Program-made: the position numbers and the translations under genes
The notes under the pieces: model-generated
What the model saw: only the letters and a program-made list of their open reading frames with translations
Databases searched by the model: none
Told to the model about the DNA's origin: nothing
Origin: Ananas comosus
Taxonomy: Eukaryota; Streptophyta; Magnoliopsida; Poales; Bromeliaceae
Direction of reading: 5' to 3'
Length of the DNA stretch: 64,000 nt
Assembly: GCF_001540865.1 (NCBI RefSeq)
Contig: NC_033622.1
Coordinates: 13,832,797 to 13,896,796, forward strand
Shown: positions 26,681 through 36,989 of the stretch, in pieces
Layout: each line of letters begins with the position of its first letter
Numbering within the stretch: the stretch's first letter is position 1

Positions 26681-27176
26681 TTTAAAAGTTTGCTTAACCC
26701 TAAAATAGAATATACATCTTATACTTATTCTATTCAAGAGCTATTAATTTTTTACTTGTGACGCGTGGTTTTGTAAATCCTCCGATGAGATATGTAAGAT
26801 CTCAATTCTCTTTCTAGATGTACAAGTAGCTAGAATTTTTCTAATTAAAATTGTATACTGTCAATAATATTTTTTGGGGCTGAGTTTGCAGATGTATTGT
26901 AAAGATTTGTTCTATTTGAAGAATGATTTTCTTTTTTTCAAAAGCAGTATGCTAAAATTGCTTGAGAAACTATAAGAAAAATTGGCTTTCTAAATTTCAC
27001 TAACATCCATCTTCTTTCTAAATTTCACTTAGAAAAATTGGCTTAATTATGAATAATCTCCTTTGACTAATACGAAGCTTTACTTTCTTTTTCTACCATT
27101 TGGTGCAATTTGTGGTATTATTAGAAACAATGGTACATTGAAACCATCAAATCTTGCTCTTAAGTTTAGAATAAAC

Positions 27177-27290
27177 ATACTAACCGTTTCTAGCGCAAAT
27201 AGCAGAGAGCTCGATGGTCGGTATTCAATATTCTAAATTTAAAGTTCAGTTACTTTACGTTTCCAATTAAGTTTATTTAAAAAAACAAAA
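27177..27290 (+). mobile_element. Degenerate SINE relic
   Basis: ACCGTTTCTAGCGCAAATAG, GATGGTCGGTATTC and CCAATTAAGTTTATTT follow the SINE family in order, with many substitutions. An A-rich tract follows. Confidence 0.6.
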
Positions 27291-27781
27291 AATGAATAAC
27301 ATGCTATCTTTATCTCTATCTGAAAAAAGAAAAAAAGATTTTCATCATTAAAATGCCCGATCTTTCCTCAAGTTGACATATTTTTGGTAAGTTTCAATTA
27401 CTAGACAGGTTACAATTAAAATTCCTAAACATAAAAAATTATGACCCCCCAAAAAAGCACTTATTAAAAATACTTACTTTTAATCACTGTAAGAAGGGGA
27501 TGGTGTTAGATTTATTATAGTTAGAACTTAGAACTACTCCCAAATTAGTTGCAATTCTAACTATTATAATAAAAAAAGTAATTTTAAACTGAAGATAATC
27601 TTACTTCTCTAATTAGTTTTTGAATTTTTTTTTTCTATATTAAAAGTAATCTCTCCATTGTACACATAAATTGTTAAATTTAAAAAATACATTTCATAAT
27701 TACATGCAACAAAATAAATTATATATATAATTTTAATACTTTTTATTACATTTAATTAAAATAAACTTAACTAACTATGTA

Positions 27782-27875
27782 TTTTTTTGAGATAAAACTA
27801 GTATGTTACCCGTTTTATTTATTTTTTAAAAAATAAATTGTCACTTGCGCTAGGGGCCATCAATAATTGCGTATA
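27782..27875 (-). mobile_element. Internally deleted SINE relic
   Basis: TTTTTTTGAGATAAAACTAG, TATGTTACCCGTTTTATTTA and CTTGCGCTAGGGGC match the reverse complement of the SINE tail and head, but the box B region between them is missing. Confidence 0.5.
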
Positions 27876-28271
27876 TTTTTAACTACATCTAGTATGATTT
27901 TTTTCTTTTCTTTCAACTAACAGGCCGTAACCGTATTCCACACGTCACCAGCTCACAAGGTAAGCGTCCTGGAAGACGGAGAGAAAATTTTAGAATGCAC
28001 CAGATATATTGATGATGTGCCCGCAATTAGTTAAATAATTTTTTTTAAATTAATCCATTATATCATAATAAAAAATATATTTTTATTATATTTTTTTAAA
28101 AATATATATAATTAATTAATTATTGCTGACGTAGTGTATGTCTGATATAGTAAACTTTTTGGTGACGAGGTTAGAGTGAAACAGTACCAAACGACTACAC
28201 GACAAAACAGCCGACGCCGTCGTCCCGCGCGTGGGACCCACCATCCGCCTACCCCCAGCTCAAGCCGCCAC

Positions 28272-28330
28272 GCTATAAACGGCTCACGGCGTAGGAGCGG
28301 AGCGAGCTGACGCCGTTAGCCAGGTAATAC
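28272..28330 (+). promoter_or_regulatory. TATA box and start region of the WRKY19-like gene
   Basis: CTATAAACGG has TATAAA at 28274-28279 in GC-richer sequence, after a change from AT-rich DNA. CAG|GTAATA at 28321-28326 is a strong first-intron donor, and GTGCAG at 31005-31010 a matching acceptor, giving a leader intron of about 2.7 kb. An alternative donor CTAG|GTGCTT lies near 28568. Transcription start and splicing are inferred. Confidence 0.5.
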
Positions 28331-31300
28331 TCGCCGTTATCTCTCCTAGCTTCGCTCCATCGCCCCCCCTTCTCTCTCCCTCTCTCACAGAGACTTGCAA
28401 ACCCTAATAATAATAATAGCCGCGGCGACGCAAAATTCCAATTAATGCTCGCTCCTTTTAACTCTCTCTCCCCGTGCACATTCGCCCTATCGCCTATACG
28501 ATTTCTCTTCTCGGAACGCTCTTTGGTTCTTCCATGGTTGTGATCTCGATCAGATGACCCCTTCTAGGTGCTTCTTGTCCCCTTCTCCTCGCTAATTTTC
28601 GAATTAAATCCGTTATTTGTGATATTTTTTGGGGCAGTTGTCTTACTTTATGGGGTATATTAGGGTTTTGGATTGGCGTTGTATTCTTCTACTATCGCAC
28701 TTTCTCTTGTAGTTTCTTTGTAATTTTGGGTGGATATATTTGGGTTTTTGGTGTTTAAGCACTATTTCGATGGCTTGCTTTCCAGTGATGAGATTATGTG
28801 TGGTGATTTTGAGTTATTTCGGGTTTGTGGAAATTTTTTTTGACAAAAGCTTAATTTGGATGGTTAACGACGTGTTACAGATCTCGTTTCTCTGTAGATT
28901 TTGATATTTTGGTTATGGTGACAAGTAGGATGAGTCTTTTTGTGTTTGCTCCTTAATTTTGTACTTATAGTTTCATTCGCCTTGTGATCTCTCTTGTTGT
29001 AGTAGTTTGGGAATTAAAATAGGAATTTTTCTTGTTTTCAATTTCTTCAAGTTTATGTCCAGCTATTAACGGAGTTTTCATCGCCAAAACTTATTCATTT
29101 CGAACCCAGTATAAAGCAAATTGCTTTGGTATTTGGGGACTTGGGAGCTTCTATTATGGATGTCCTTTTAGGAACTTTAGTTGTGTTTGCTTGGTGTCTT
29201 GTTAATAGGAACTATGCGAGTATAAACTTATTGAGTTCTTATTAATTGTGTAAATTGTTCTCCATCGGGTAAGAGCATGCATGATGTTTTGATTGAGAAT
29301 TGGCTTCAGATCTTTTTATTTCTTTGGGTTGTCTTAAATTGCTGGAATTTTGAGGTGACCTGGTGTTCGTTGCTGGTTGATGCATTACACATAATTTAAG
29401 TTTTATTCGCTTTTTTACGAACTCAATCACTTGGTGATGGTAAGATGGTAAGATAGGCTGTAACAAAGATGATATAACCCTGTAAATTTCTGTATTATGA
29501 ATGAGCTGAAATATAATTGAGGGACTGCTAATTGTATTGTTAGTATCGATAGAGATACGGAGTTCCATAGAAGTATCTTTTATTTTTGATGGGCAATCTA
29601 CTTGAGATTTAGTCTTTGTATTCAGCATTTATTTTCCATATATTACAACTTCTTTGGACAAAATTATATATAACTATAGCAGTAACCTGTGAAAAACAAG
29701 ATACAGAAGGAAGATAACTTGGGAAGGCACATGAAAACAAGCCCATATTTTTAGTCATTTAGAGAATAAGTGATTTTCTTTCCTAATTTGTCCTTTATTG
29801 ACACTCCTCTATAGTGCTATTTAAACAGAGTATTCTTGGTTATATTATTTTCTGTTCAATTCGGATAGTCTTATCTTATTTTTACTCCTTAAGATATGAG
29901 TTATTTTATTATACTCATTGTAAGATCTGGTTTTATCTTAGAATCTTTTCAAGATATGGTCATATCTTCATTAAGGAATCCCATACCTTCTAAATACTTG
30001 GAAGGTTCTTTTTTTTTTTTTTTTAAAGAACTCTTGTCCACTCTCTCTTCTTCTATATGGACTCATAAAGGATAACAGCAGATGCCACTACTTTTTCTTG
30101 AGAAGGCTAACCAACACCCGAGAAATTGATCTTGTCTTTGACTTCAATAATACGCAGCGTTTTCCTATCATAAGTTGCTAATATATATTATGTAATCTGC
30201 TAATTCTATATTCTCTATAGTCACACTAACGTGCACAGTTATATGAATTTATTTTCTCACGAAAATATAGCTTATGGTAGCTGTTTTTTTTTTTTGAGCT
30301 CATTAGAAATGCTTCCTGCATATCTGTAATATATAATATGATGCTTAGATATGCATGCTTGCTTGGTACTGTGGTACACAGAACATGCATTTGTCTGGAA
30401 ATACTCCTGTAGGTCTGTGCATTTTTTTATTTATTGTATGAAAATAATGTATCTTTTTAATTGTGTCGGGCCCATTAAGCCCCATTCCCTTCATTAACCT
30501 TTCTGTTGTATTATCTTGTCCTTTTACATCTCTTTTGGGAATTATCCATCTGATGTGGCAAAGCTTGTATTACTTGCCATCCGGTTGACTTATCTAGTAT
30601 GATTTCATTGATCATTCATGTATTTTCACTTGAAAACATGGTTGCAGCTTCTGGGCGCTTGATCATTTTTGATCATGAATATTCTGTTGTTTCATTTGTT
30701 TTATGTACTCGCTGAAAATTGCTTCATACTTAAATTGTAGTTTCTGTTAGTTGTTATTTTTCACTCTTGTAGTTGTTTCCTGTGTACTTTTATTTATGAT
30801 TATCCTTAAAGATTGTAAAATTTCTTTTGCTACGGATGCAAATTTTATTATTTGTGGGAATGTGCGCAATGTAATTTTTATTTTCTTGACAGGAAATTAC
30901 GAATTTGTACATCATTAATATGCATCTGGAATAGAAGATTTGATTTGTGCATGCTTTCGCATCATTTTTAGTATACATCTATCATTCCTGATTAAGTTTC
31001 TTGCGTGCAGGTTCAACGAAGTTCTAAGACATTCCTGTGAGAAGTGAAGGGTTAACTTGCTGCTGTTATTACTGTTCAGCATCACACATTCTTCACATAT
31101 GATTTATCCGTTATTGTAGTTTTGTGTATGCTGAGCTCTCGATAGTATTTTGACCTTGGATTCACCATTATAGGCTTGATAATCATGGACCGGGCTGACA
31201 CGTCAGGCTTTGTCAGTGGTGGAGGCTGTGAAATAAGGTTCCGTACATACTTCCATCTCACCTACACTGGGTTCTTACTCTGTAATAAATTTTCGAGAAT

Positions 31301-31389
31301 GCATTTATAGAAAGATATATTAGCTCCCCACCTACCATTCTTCCCAGATCCTCTATAGTTAGTGTCATCCCTTCATATATTAAGCAAGA

Positions 31390-33306
31390 ATGGATCTTAA
31401 CATGGTGGGTGCTTCACTCACGCAAATTGGACGCACGCCAACTGTTTGCAAGAATGACAACTTGGGTGATACTACATTGCGTCTGAACTGCCTAGGCTTT
31501 GGAATGGGTACAGTTTCTCCATATTCACAAACCAATAACAGTTTCCCTGCTCAAGATGATGGTTGCAGGCTGGTCCTTGGATTAGGCCCCACACCAAATC
31601 TGTATTGTGCGGACTATCACAGTTCCGGAACCAGTAAGGCCAAAGAACCTGCAACTTTATTTGGTCAAAGTTTTTCTATGTGTGATCCAGAAATGTTAAA
31701 ACTGGGCCTTCCAAGGGAGACTCCAGAAACAATTCAAGCTGTAACACCAAGCAACTTCCCGACCCAATCTCCATCCCTCGAAAAAGGTCCGTCGTTTCCG
31801 GTTGTTGATGAAGGTTCAACTTCAGCTAAGAGAAAATCAGGTGGATACATGCCGTCTCTTCTTTTTGCGCCAAGACCCCAAACTGTTGGTGGTAATAATG
31901 TATCCCCACCGGAAACTCGGGATTTACTGGAGCCTGATGTTGATGATACCAATCATCAATATTCTATTCAGTATCAGCTTCATCTCAGTCCTGAACCTTC
32001 AGCCACAACAGACTGTTCTTTCGGTGCAAATTCAGATATGGTCATCAGTGCAACTGCCTCTGAGCAGCATAGTCATCACCACCATCCTAAAAAATGTAGA
32101 TTCAAAGGATGCTCTAAAGGTGCTAGAGGTGCGTCAGGACTCTGTATTGCTCATGGAGGCGGCCAGAGGTGTCAGAAGCCTGGCTGCAACAAAGGTGCTG
32201 AAAGCCGAACAGCTTACTGCAAAGCCCATGGAGGAGGGCGGCGGTGCCAGCAGCTTGGGTGCACTAAGAGCGCAGAGGGGAAGACGGACTACTGCATAGC
32301 CCACGGCGGTGGGCGGCGGTGCAGTCACCAAGGTTGCACAAAGGCTGCGCGGGGCAAATCTGGGCTGTGTATCAGGCATGGTGGTGGGAAGCGATGCACG
32401 AGAGAGGGGTGCACCCGGAGCGCTGAGGGGCAGGCCGGACTGTGCATCTCTCATGGCGGGGGCCGCCGGTGCCAGTTTCAAGAGTGCAACAAGGGCGCTC
32501 AGGGTAGCACCCTGTACTGTAAGGCCCATGGTGGGGGGAAGCGATGCATCTTTGAAGGCTGCACTAAGGGGGCTGAGGGGAGCACCCCTTTATGCAAAGG
32601 GCATGGCGGGGGCAAGCGTTGTCTTTTTGAGGGAGGCGGTGTTTGCCCTAAGAGCGTTCATGGTGGCACAAATTTCTGTGTGGCCCATGGAGGAGGGAAG
32701 CGGTGCGTGGTGCCCGGGTGTACCAAGAGTGCCCGTGGGCGTACTGATTGCTGTGTGAGGCATGGTGGTGGGAAGCGGTGCAAGTTTGAGGGGTGTGAGA
32801 AGAGCGCACAGGGGAGCACGGATTTTTGCAAGGCCCATGGGGGAGGAAAGCGGTGTACCTGGAGCACAGGGTGCGAGAAGTTTGCAAGGGGTAAGAGTGG
32901 TCTATGCGCAGCTCATGGGAGTCTGATGATTTCGCAACAGGAGCGCGACAAGTGCGGGAGCATGATAGGACCTGGCCTGTTTAGAGGTATTGTGTCAAGC
33001 TCGACGACAGTAGGGAACAGTACGGAGAATGAGTACTCTTCTTCCGGCATGAGCACCTTATCAGACTGTGTCGAGTCGCAGGAGAGTATGGGGAGGAGGC
33101 AGCTACTTATACCGCCTCAAGTGTTGGTTCCACTCTCTATGAAGTCCTCTTCGTTGTCGGTACCAGCGGGTGGGGGAAGAGAGGGAGGAGGAAGCCAGGA
33201 GCAGAGCTTTGGGTTTGTGGTCCCTGAGGGACGGGTGCACGGCGGCGGGCTAATGTCTTTGCTTGGTGGGAGTCTCAGAAATACAATTGATGGTGGGAAG
33301 GTGTGA
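31390..33306 (+). CDS. WRKY19-like zinc-finger-repeat protein, 638 aa, 11 Cys/His repeats
   Basis: One uninterrupted coding exon. The N-terminal third is Ser/Pro-rich with LRLNCLGFG near residue 30 and LVLGLGP near 61, and a His-rich stretch precedes the repeats. From about residue 236 to 515 there are 11 tandem repeats of about 25 residues with the pattern C-x4-C-x(10-11)-C-x2-H-GGG-(K/R/Q)-R, for example GCTKSAEGKTDYCIAHGGGR. Repeat 8 has a three-residue insertion (LFEGGGVCPKS) and repeat 11 is two residues longer. This matches the plant family often annotated as probable WRKY transcription factor 19, although no WRKYGQK domain is present. A nuclear, zinc-binding regulatory role is presumed; the biochemical function is not established by sequence. 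GC content rises sharply in the repeat part. The start at 31390 is the first ATG of this frame; an alternative 18-codon N-terminal extension through a spliced upstream exon (31185-31237) is described under findings. Confidence 0.9.
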   Translation: MDLNMVGASLTQIGRTPTVCKNDNLGDTTLRLNCLGFGMGTVSPYSQTNNSFPAQDDGCRLVLGLGPTPNLYCADYHSSGTSKAKEPATLFGQSFSMCDPEMLKLGLPRETPETIQAVTPSNFPTQSPSLEKGPSFPVVDEGSTSAKRKSGGYMPSLLFAPRPQTVGGNNVSPPETRDLLEPDVDDTNHQYSIQYQLHLSPEPSATTDCSFGANSDMVISATASEQHSHHHHPKKCRFKGCSKGARGASGLCIAHGGGQRCQKPGCNKGAESRTAYCKAHGGGRRCQQLGCTKSAEGKTDYCIAHGGGRRCSHQGCTKAARGKSGLCIRHGGGKRCTREGCTRSAEGQAGLCISHGGGRRCQFQECNKGAQGSTLYCKAHGGGKRCIFEGCTKGAEGSTPLCKGHGGGKRCLFEGGGVCPKSVHGGTNFCVAHGGGKRCVVPGCTKSARGRTDCCVRHGGGKRCKFEGCEKSAQGSTDFCKAHGGGKRCTWSTGCEKFARGKSGLCAAHGSLMISQQERDKCGSMIGPGLFRGIVSSSTTVGNSTENEYSSSGMSTLSDCVESQESMGRRQLLIPPQVLVPLSMKSSSLSVPAGGGREGGGSQEQSFGFVVPEGRVHGGGLMSLLGGSLRNTIDGGKV

Positions 33307-33661
33307 AATTTATTCAGCTGGGTTTCTCTAGCTCTACTATCCATTTCTCGTCAAGTATCTGGACCTGTTTAGGGACAAATTGTCTATTTCTGCTGGTCTA
33401 TGTCTATTTGATAAACTTTGTTTCTTAATAGTGTCGCTCGGTCGTGTTAGTATTGAAAACAATGTATCATAGAAAAGTAAGGTTTTGTATTCATGTCTAT
33501 GTGATGTAATTGTCTGTAAGTTTTGAACCTCTGAATCTTTCCTAGTCCTAGTTCTTGTGAATAAGCGTTGTTTAAAGATAAATCTGTTGCTTGTATCATT
33601 ACTTTTTATTTATGCTTCTGATTCAAGTTGTTTGTGTTTTCCTAAAAAAAGCTTGAAAAAT
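33307..33661 (+). other. 3' UTR and downstream flank of the WRKY19-like gene
   Basis: T-rich sequence with several TGTAA/TGTATC signals (for example TGATGTAATTGTCTG near 33502), consistent with a 3' UTR. No other feature is seen before the duplicated gene array begins. Confidence 0.5.
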
Positions 33662-33870
33662 TGAGAGGCGCATCGCTGTACAGTATTCAGTTGTGGCTTT
33701 AACGGCGGCCGCCACGCCTTGATCTGCAACTGCTCCTACGTCTGTCTGTCGACGTACGATTCGCTTAATTTCCGGAGCGTTGGAAGCCTGACGTTGATTG
33801 GATTTACCGCTCTGCCATCGTAAACGCGTAAAAAAATATTGTAAGTTGCGTTACGTACGCTACAAAGTTT
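33662..33870 (-). pseudogene. Truncated relic of the local small-gene family
   Basis: On the minus strand, GATGGCAG|AGCGGTAAATCC at 33811 resembles the intron 1 acceptor and exon 2 start of the 36-kb copy. It then translates as SGKSNQRQASNAPEIKR...VADQG..VKATTEYC before a two-base insertion shifts the frame, and sequence similarity ends at CGCCTCTC (33662). The conserved C-terminal half is absent. It sits immediately left of the duplicated flank of unit A, as expected for the tail of a third tandem unit. Confidence 0.75.
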
Positions 33871-35904
33871 CGCCTTAATTTTAAAATATTACTATATTTT
33901 AGATGTCGCTAGTTAGATAATTCAAAAATTAATGATTAGAATGTAACTAATCATTTCTAATCTGTTATTTAAATCGTTATGTGCTTTTGATTCTGATTGG
34001 GTCGTAGGTTTTTTATTCATTAGATATAAAAGATTATTAGGGAATAATTTCGAAAGCTTTAGATTTAGCCATTTAGGTTATTAGAAAAACAAACAAAATT
34101 AAAATTATAATGCTTCTATAGTTGTTTATTTTTTTAACCGTCCATTTTTTTAAGTATGAACAGTCCTGATTTTTTTTTTTTTTACCATTTAATTTTAACC
34201 GGCAATAGTAGGTAATTCTTCCATCGGTAACCGGTTGGCCTGTACATGAAAGATGGGTAGAATTGACTTCCTTCAAAAGAATTAATTTGGATTTCTTTCT
34301 AAACCAGGTTTATTCACAAACTAGTACACCGCTTATCTATGATTTTTTTTATCCTATTTTATTCGTAGATCCAACCATCAAAAATTTAATAAATAAATTT
34401 CTGGAGTTATCTGGACGGCCCAGATTGAAATTTTATATAGAATGAAGGACTAATGAATGAACGGTGTATAAACATCAGATGCACCCGGCATACGCTACTT
34501 TTCTCACGTGGAGAAGGTGACTAGGAAAGAGAAAGATATTGTCTATGTATATATGCTCGCACCTGGTGTATTCTTAAGTCGTGCACCAAACGAAATGCAC
34601 TATGATAAATATCTTTAAATAAAAAATTATATTAATAGATAAAATTTTTTATTTGAATTATTATAATAAAAAATTAGTTAAAAATTTTGCTAAATTGTAT
34701 AGATTTATCAACTGTTAGTTTAACTATTTTAATTTCATTTGCTAAAAATAATTAAAGCTTAGTAATTTTGATATAATTACTAATAAACTTGTAAAATATC
34801 TAACTTATTTGATTAAAATTACTAAAGTATAAAAAATTAAAAGTTAGGAGAGAACTAATAAAAAGATTAAGGTGAAGGGGCGATTTCAAAATTACCCATA
34901 GTTGGGGGGGTCTCCGTATATTTTTGTGGGTAAATAACGGAAAAAAATTATTAACTTTTTTATAGTGTCGACTGATGACCTGATTAATGATTATATGGTA
35001 AATTGTCCTATTTTGTTCTTTAGAGTTCAATATTTAGATGTGATTTTCTTTCTTGTAAAGAATATAGAATGAATATATTTTATGTTGGGTCACATATTAT
35101 TGATTTGTTACTATTTGGTGGTGCGTGAATATATTGTGTTTAAAGGTCGGTTTATATAAAAAAACCTTAAAATTATAATCAATATAAGAAGCCAAAATAA
35201 CAATCTTAAGGTGTCAACAACTAATTAACCTAGTTTAATAGTTGTTATCTGGATTGCTATATTTGAGGTTGGGTCTCAATTCCCGCTTGCATGCGCTTTA
35301 AACTTCAAAAAAATTTAAATTTAAGGCTGGTTTGTTTTGTGGGCTAGATTTATTTCACAATAAAAGAAATTGTTAGATATAAATTGTCGATTTTTAAACT
35401 AATGTATAGTCTATATCAATAAATAAAATTGTTAGTTTTGATACCGCTTGATTAATAAAAAAAATATAATAGAAAAAGCATGAACTTTAGTTTCTAGCAA
35501 CATCAAATACTCTGGAAGGTCTCGAGCGGCACGAATTGTCAATTTAAATGCTCAAACATTGATTTAAAAAATAAATTTGGTCACAAATTGAAAAATCATA
35601 AATACATAAAATCTCAACTTTATTAAATGAATTCCTACCAAAACACATGATTAGCAACCACATTAATTAATTCATGGTAACTCATAGAAGAAACTGCAAC
35701 CAACAAACCAACGTCAACCTTCATTAATACTCCTTAGTTATTAAACCCACCAATTAATCACTCAACACTATCTAATCCGAGGACACTTAACACACTGATC
35801 AATCAAAGTACCAGTAATATGCACTTGGCATATCTTTAATTGTCACCTTTACGTCTAGAGGAGGAAGGGGAGGAAGAGGATCCAAGATGCATGCTATCTA
35901 AGAA

Positions 35905-35933
35905 CGAAACGAAACGAAACGAAACGAAACGAC
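35905..35933. repeat. (ACGAA)n minisatellite
   Basis: Five tandem ACGAA units directly after the stop codon of the 36-kb small gene (gene sense). The equivalent position in unit B (40216-40235) has only two or three irregular units, so this expanded after duplication. Confidence 0.85.
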
Positions 35934-36447
35934 TCAGTCGGGGCAAATGTCCTTGAACACGGGGAGTCTCTTGTGACCTTTGCGGCGACCGTGGAGCACG
36001 GCGTTGATCTGCGCGTTCTCTTCTTCGTTCGGAGGCCATGAGAACGCCTGATTCATCAGTTTGCCGATGTCGAGAGGCGCATCGCTGCAATATTCCGTCG
36101 CAGTTTTCACGGAGGGCACGGCGCATTGATCTGCAAGTGCTCTGGTGTCTGTCGACGATTTGCTTTGTGGAGCGTCAACCTTACGTTGATTGGATTTAAC
36201 GCTCTGCCATCGTAAACATGTAAAAAAAAAAATATATCGTAAGTGGAGTTACACTATAAGAATATGCTTTAGTTTTAAGATATTAATAATCAAATATAGA
36301 GTGCAACCACGACGTACGTATGATGATGAAATTGAGAAAGACTATGATGATGAAGTTGAGAGAGACCCTGAATACCTTCTGTTTAGCAATGTCGCGATTG
36401 ATCGGCCTCTGCGCTTGCGAGTTCTTCGAAGATGATGAGGGCTCCAT
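35934..36447 (-). CDS. Small unrecognised protein, paralog of the 40.2-kb gene, 2 exons, 113 aa
   Basis: I do not recognise the family. Exons 36447-36376 (24 codons) and 36203-35934 (89 codons plus TGA) join in phase 0 through a GT-AG intron. Exon 1 reads MEPSSSSKNSQAQRPIN..., rich in Ser and Gln. Exon 2 starts SVKSNQRK and ends with APLDIGKLMNQAFSWPP, NEEENAQINAVLHG and RRKGHKRLPVFKDICPD. The last 46 residues differ from the 40.2-kb paralog at only a few positions, while the region before them has diverged strongly, which suggests selection on the C-terminal block. The first exon has no counterpart in the paralog, and a CAG directly before the ATG could be an acceptor, so there may be another leader exon. 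It is uncertain whether this copy is expressed. Confidence 0.6.
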
Positions 36448-36480
36448 CTGAATGTGCAGGTTAAAAAAAAAAAGATCGAA

Positions 36481-36511
<31 letters not shown>

Positions 36512-36652
36512 CGAAGCACAAAATAATATCTAGGAGATTTAGTCTTGCAGATTAAAATTAAATATATATATATAGTATATATATTTATATATATATATAG
36601 TGGCCTTTTGATAAAATATCTACTATATATAAAAGAATATATTTCAAACTTT

Positions 36653-36840
36653 GAATTATCGAATGACCACCGACCGTCCCTAGAGCAAGTGGCAAAGGGT
36701 TTGGTGGTTGGTACCCAAGACCCAAGTTCGAATCCTAGTTGATTCATATTTCCAGTTAAGTTTATTTCTAAATGAAATAAACGAATCGGGTAGCGTACTA
36801 CTTTTCTCTTTCTCAAAAAAAAAAGAATTATTGAAAGACC
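36653..36840 (+). mobile_element. tRNA-derived SINE, full length, imperfect 16-bp target duplication
   Basis: The body at 36669-36824 runs CACCGACCGTCCCTAGAGCA, GTGGCAAAGG, GGTGGTTGGTACCC, the box B GTTCGAATCC, GTTTATTTCTAAATGAAATA, GCGTACTACT, TTTCTC and poly-A. GAATTATCGAATGACC precedes it and GAATTATTGAAAGACC follows it (two mismatches). This is the best reference copy of the family in the window. Confidence 0.88.
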
Positions 36841-36989
36841 TATTTTAAAAAATATATAGATAGGAATAAATAAAAATATAAGAATAAGAAATATCTCTCT
36901 CTCAAAAAAAAAAGAATTATTGAAAGACCTATTTTAAAAAATATATAGATAAGAATAAGAATAGAAACCGATGAGAATGGAAACGTAAT
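36812..36989. repeat. 89-bp tandem duplication including a SINE tail
   Basis: The sequence beginning CTCAAAAAAAAAAGAATTAT at 36812 recurs at 36901 and continues through GAAAGACCTATTTTAAAAAA in both. The duplicated unit starts inside the poly-A tail of the SINE, so it arose after that insertion. Confidence 0.85.

Larger units (their letters stand above)
24866..28140. other. Intergenic region with SINE relics and a MITE
   Basis: No gene is seen. It contains AT microsatellites at about 25247-25275 and 25938-25964, a MITE at 25967-26195, two old SINE relics, an internally deleted SINE at 27782-27875, and CGAATCTGAATCC-type degenerate sequence at 25690-25870 and 26215-26360 related to that near 11.1 and 11.6 kb. 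Confidence 0.6.
33890..36450 (-). repeat. Tandem duplication unit A (flank plus small gene)
   Basis: Many colinear blocks match 38608-41023: TAGATGTCGCTAGTTA (33901 / 38612), TTTTGATTCTGATTGGGTCG (33986 / 38703), GGTTGGGTCTCAATTCCCGC (35268 / 39010), CACTCTGGAAGGTCTC-type sequence (35510 / 39597) and GTACCAGTAATATG (35809 / 40099). Unit A lacks the SINE and the endoglucanase fragment present in unit B. Apart from its gene it holds only AT-rich DNA. Confidence 0.8.
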
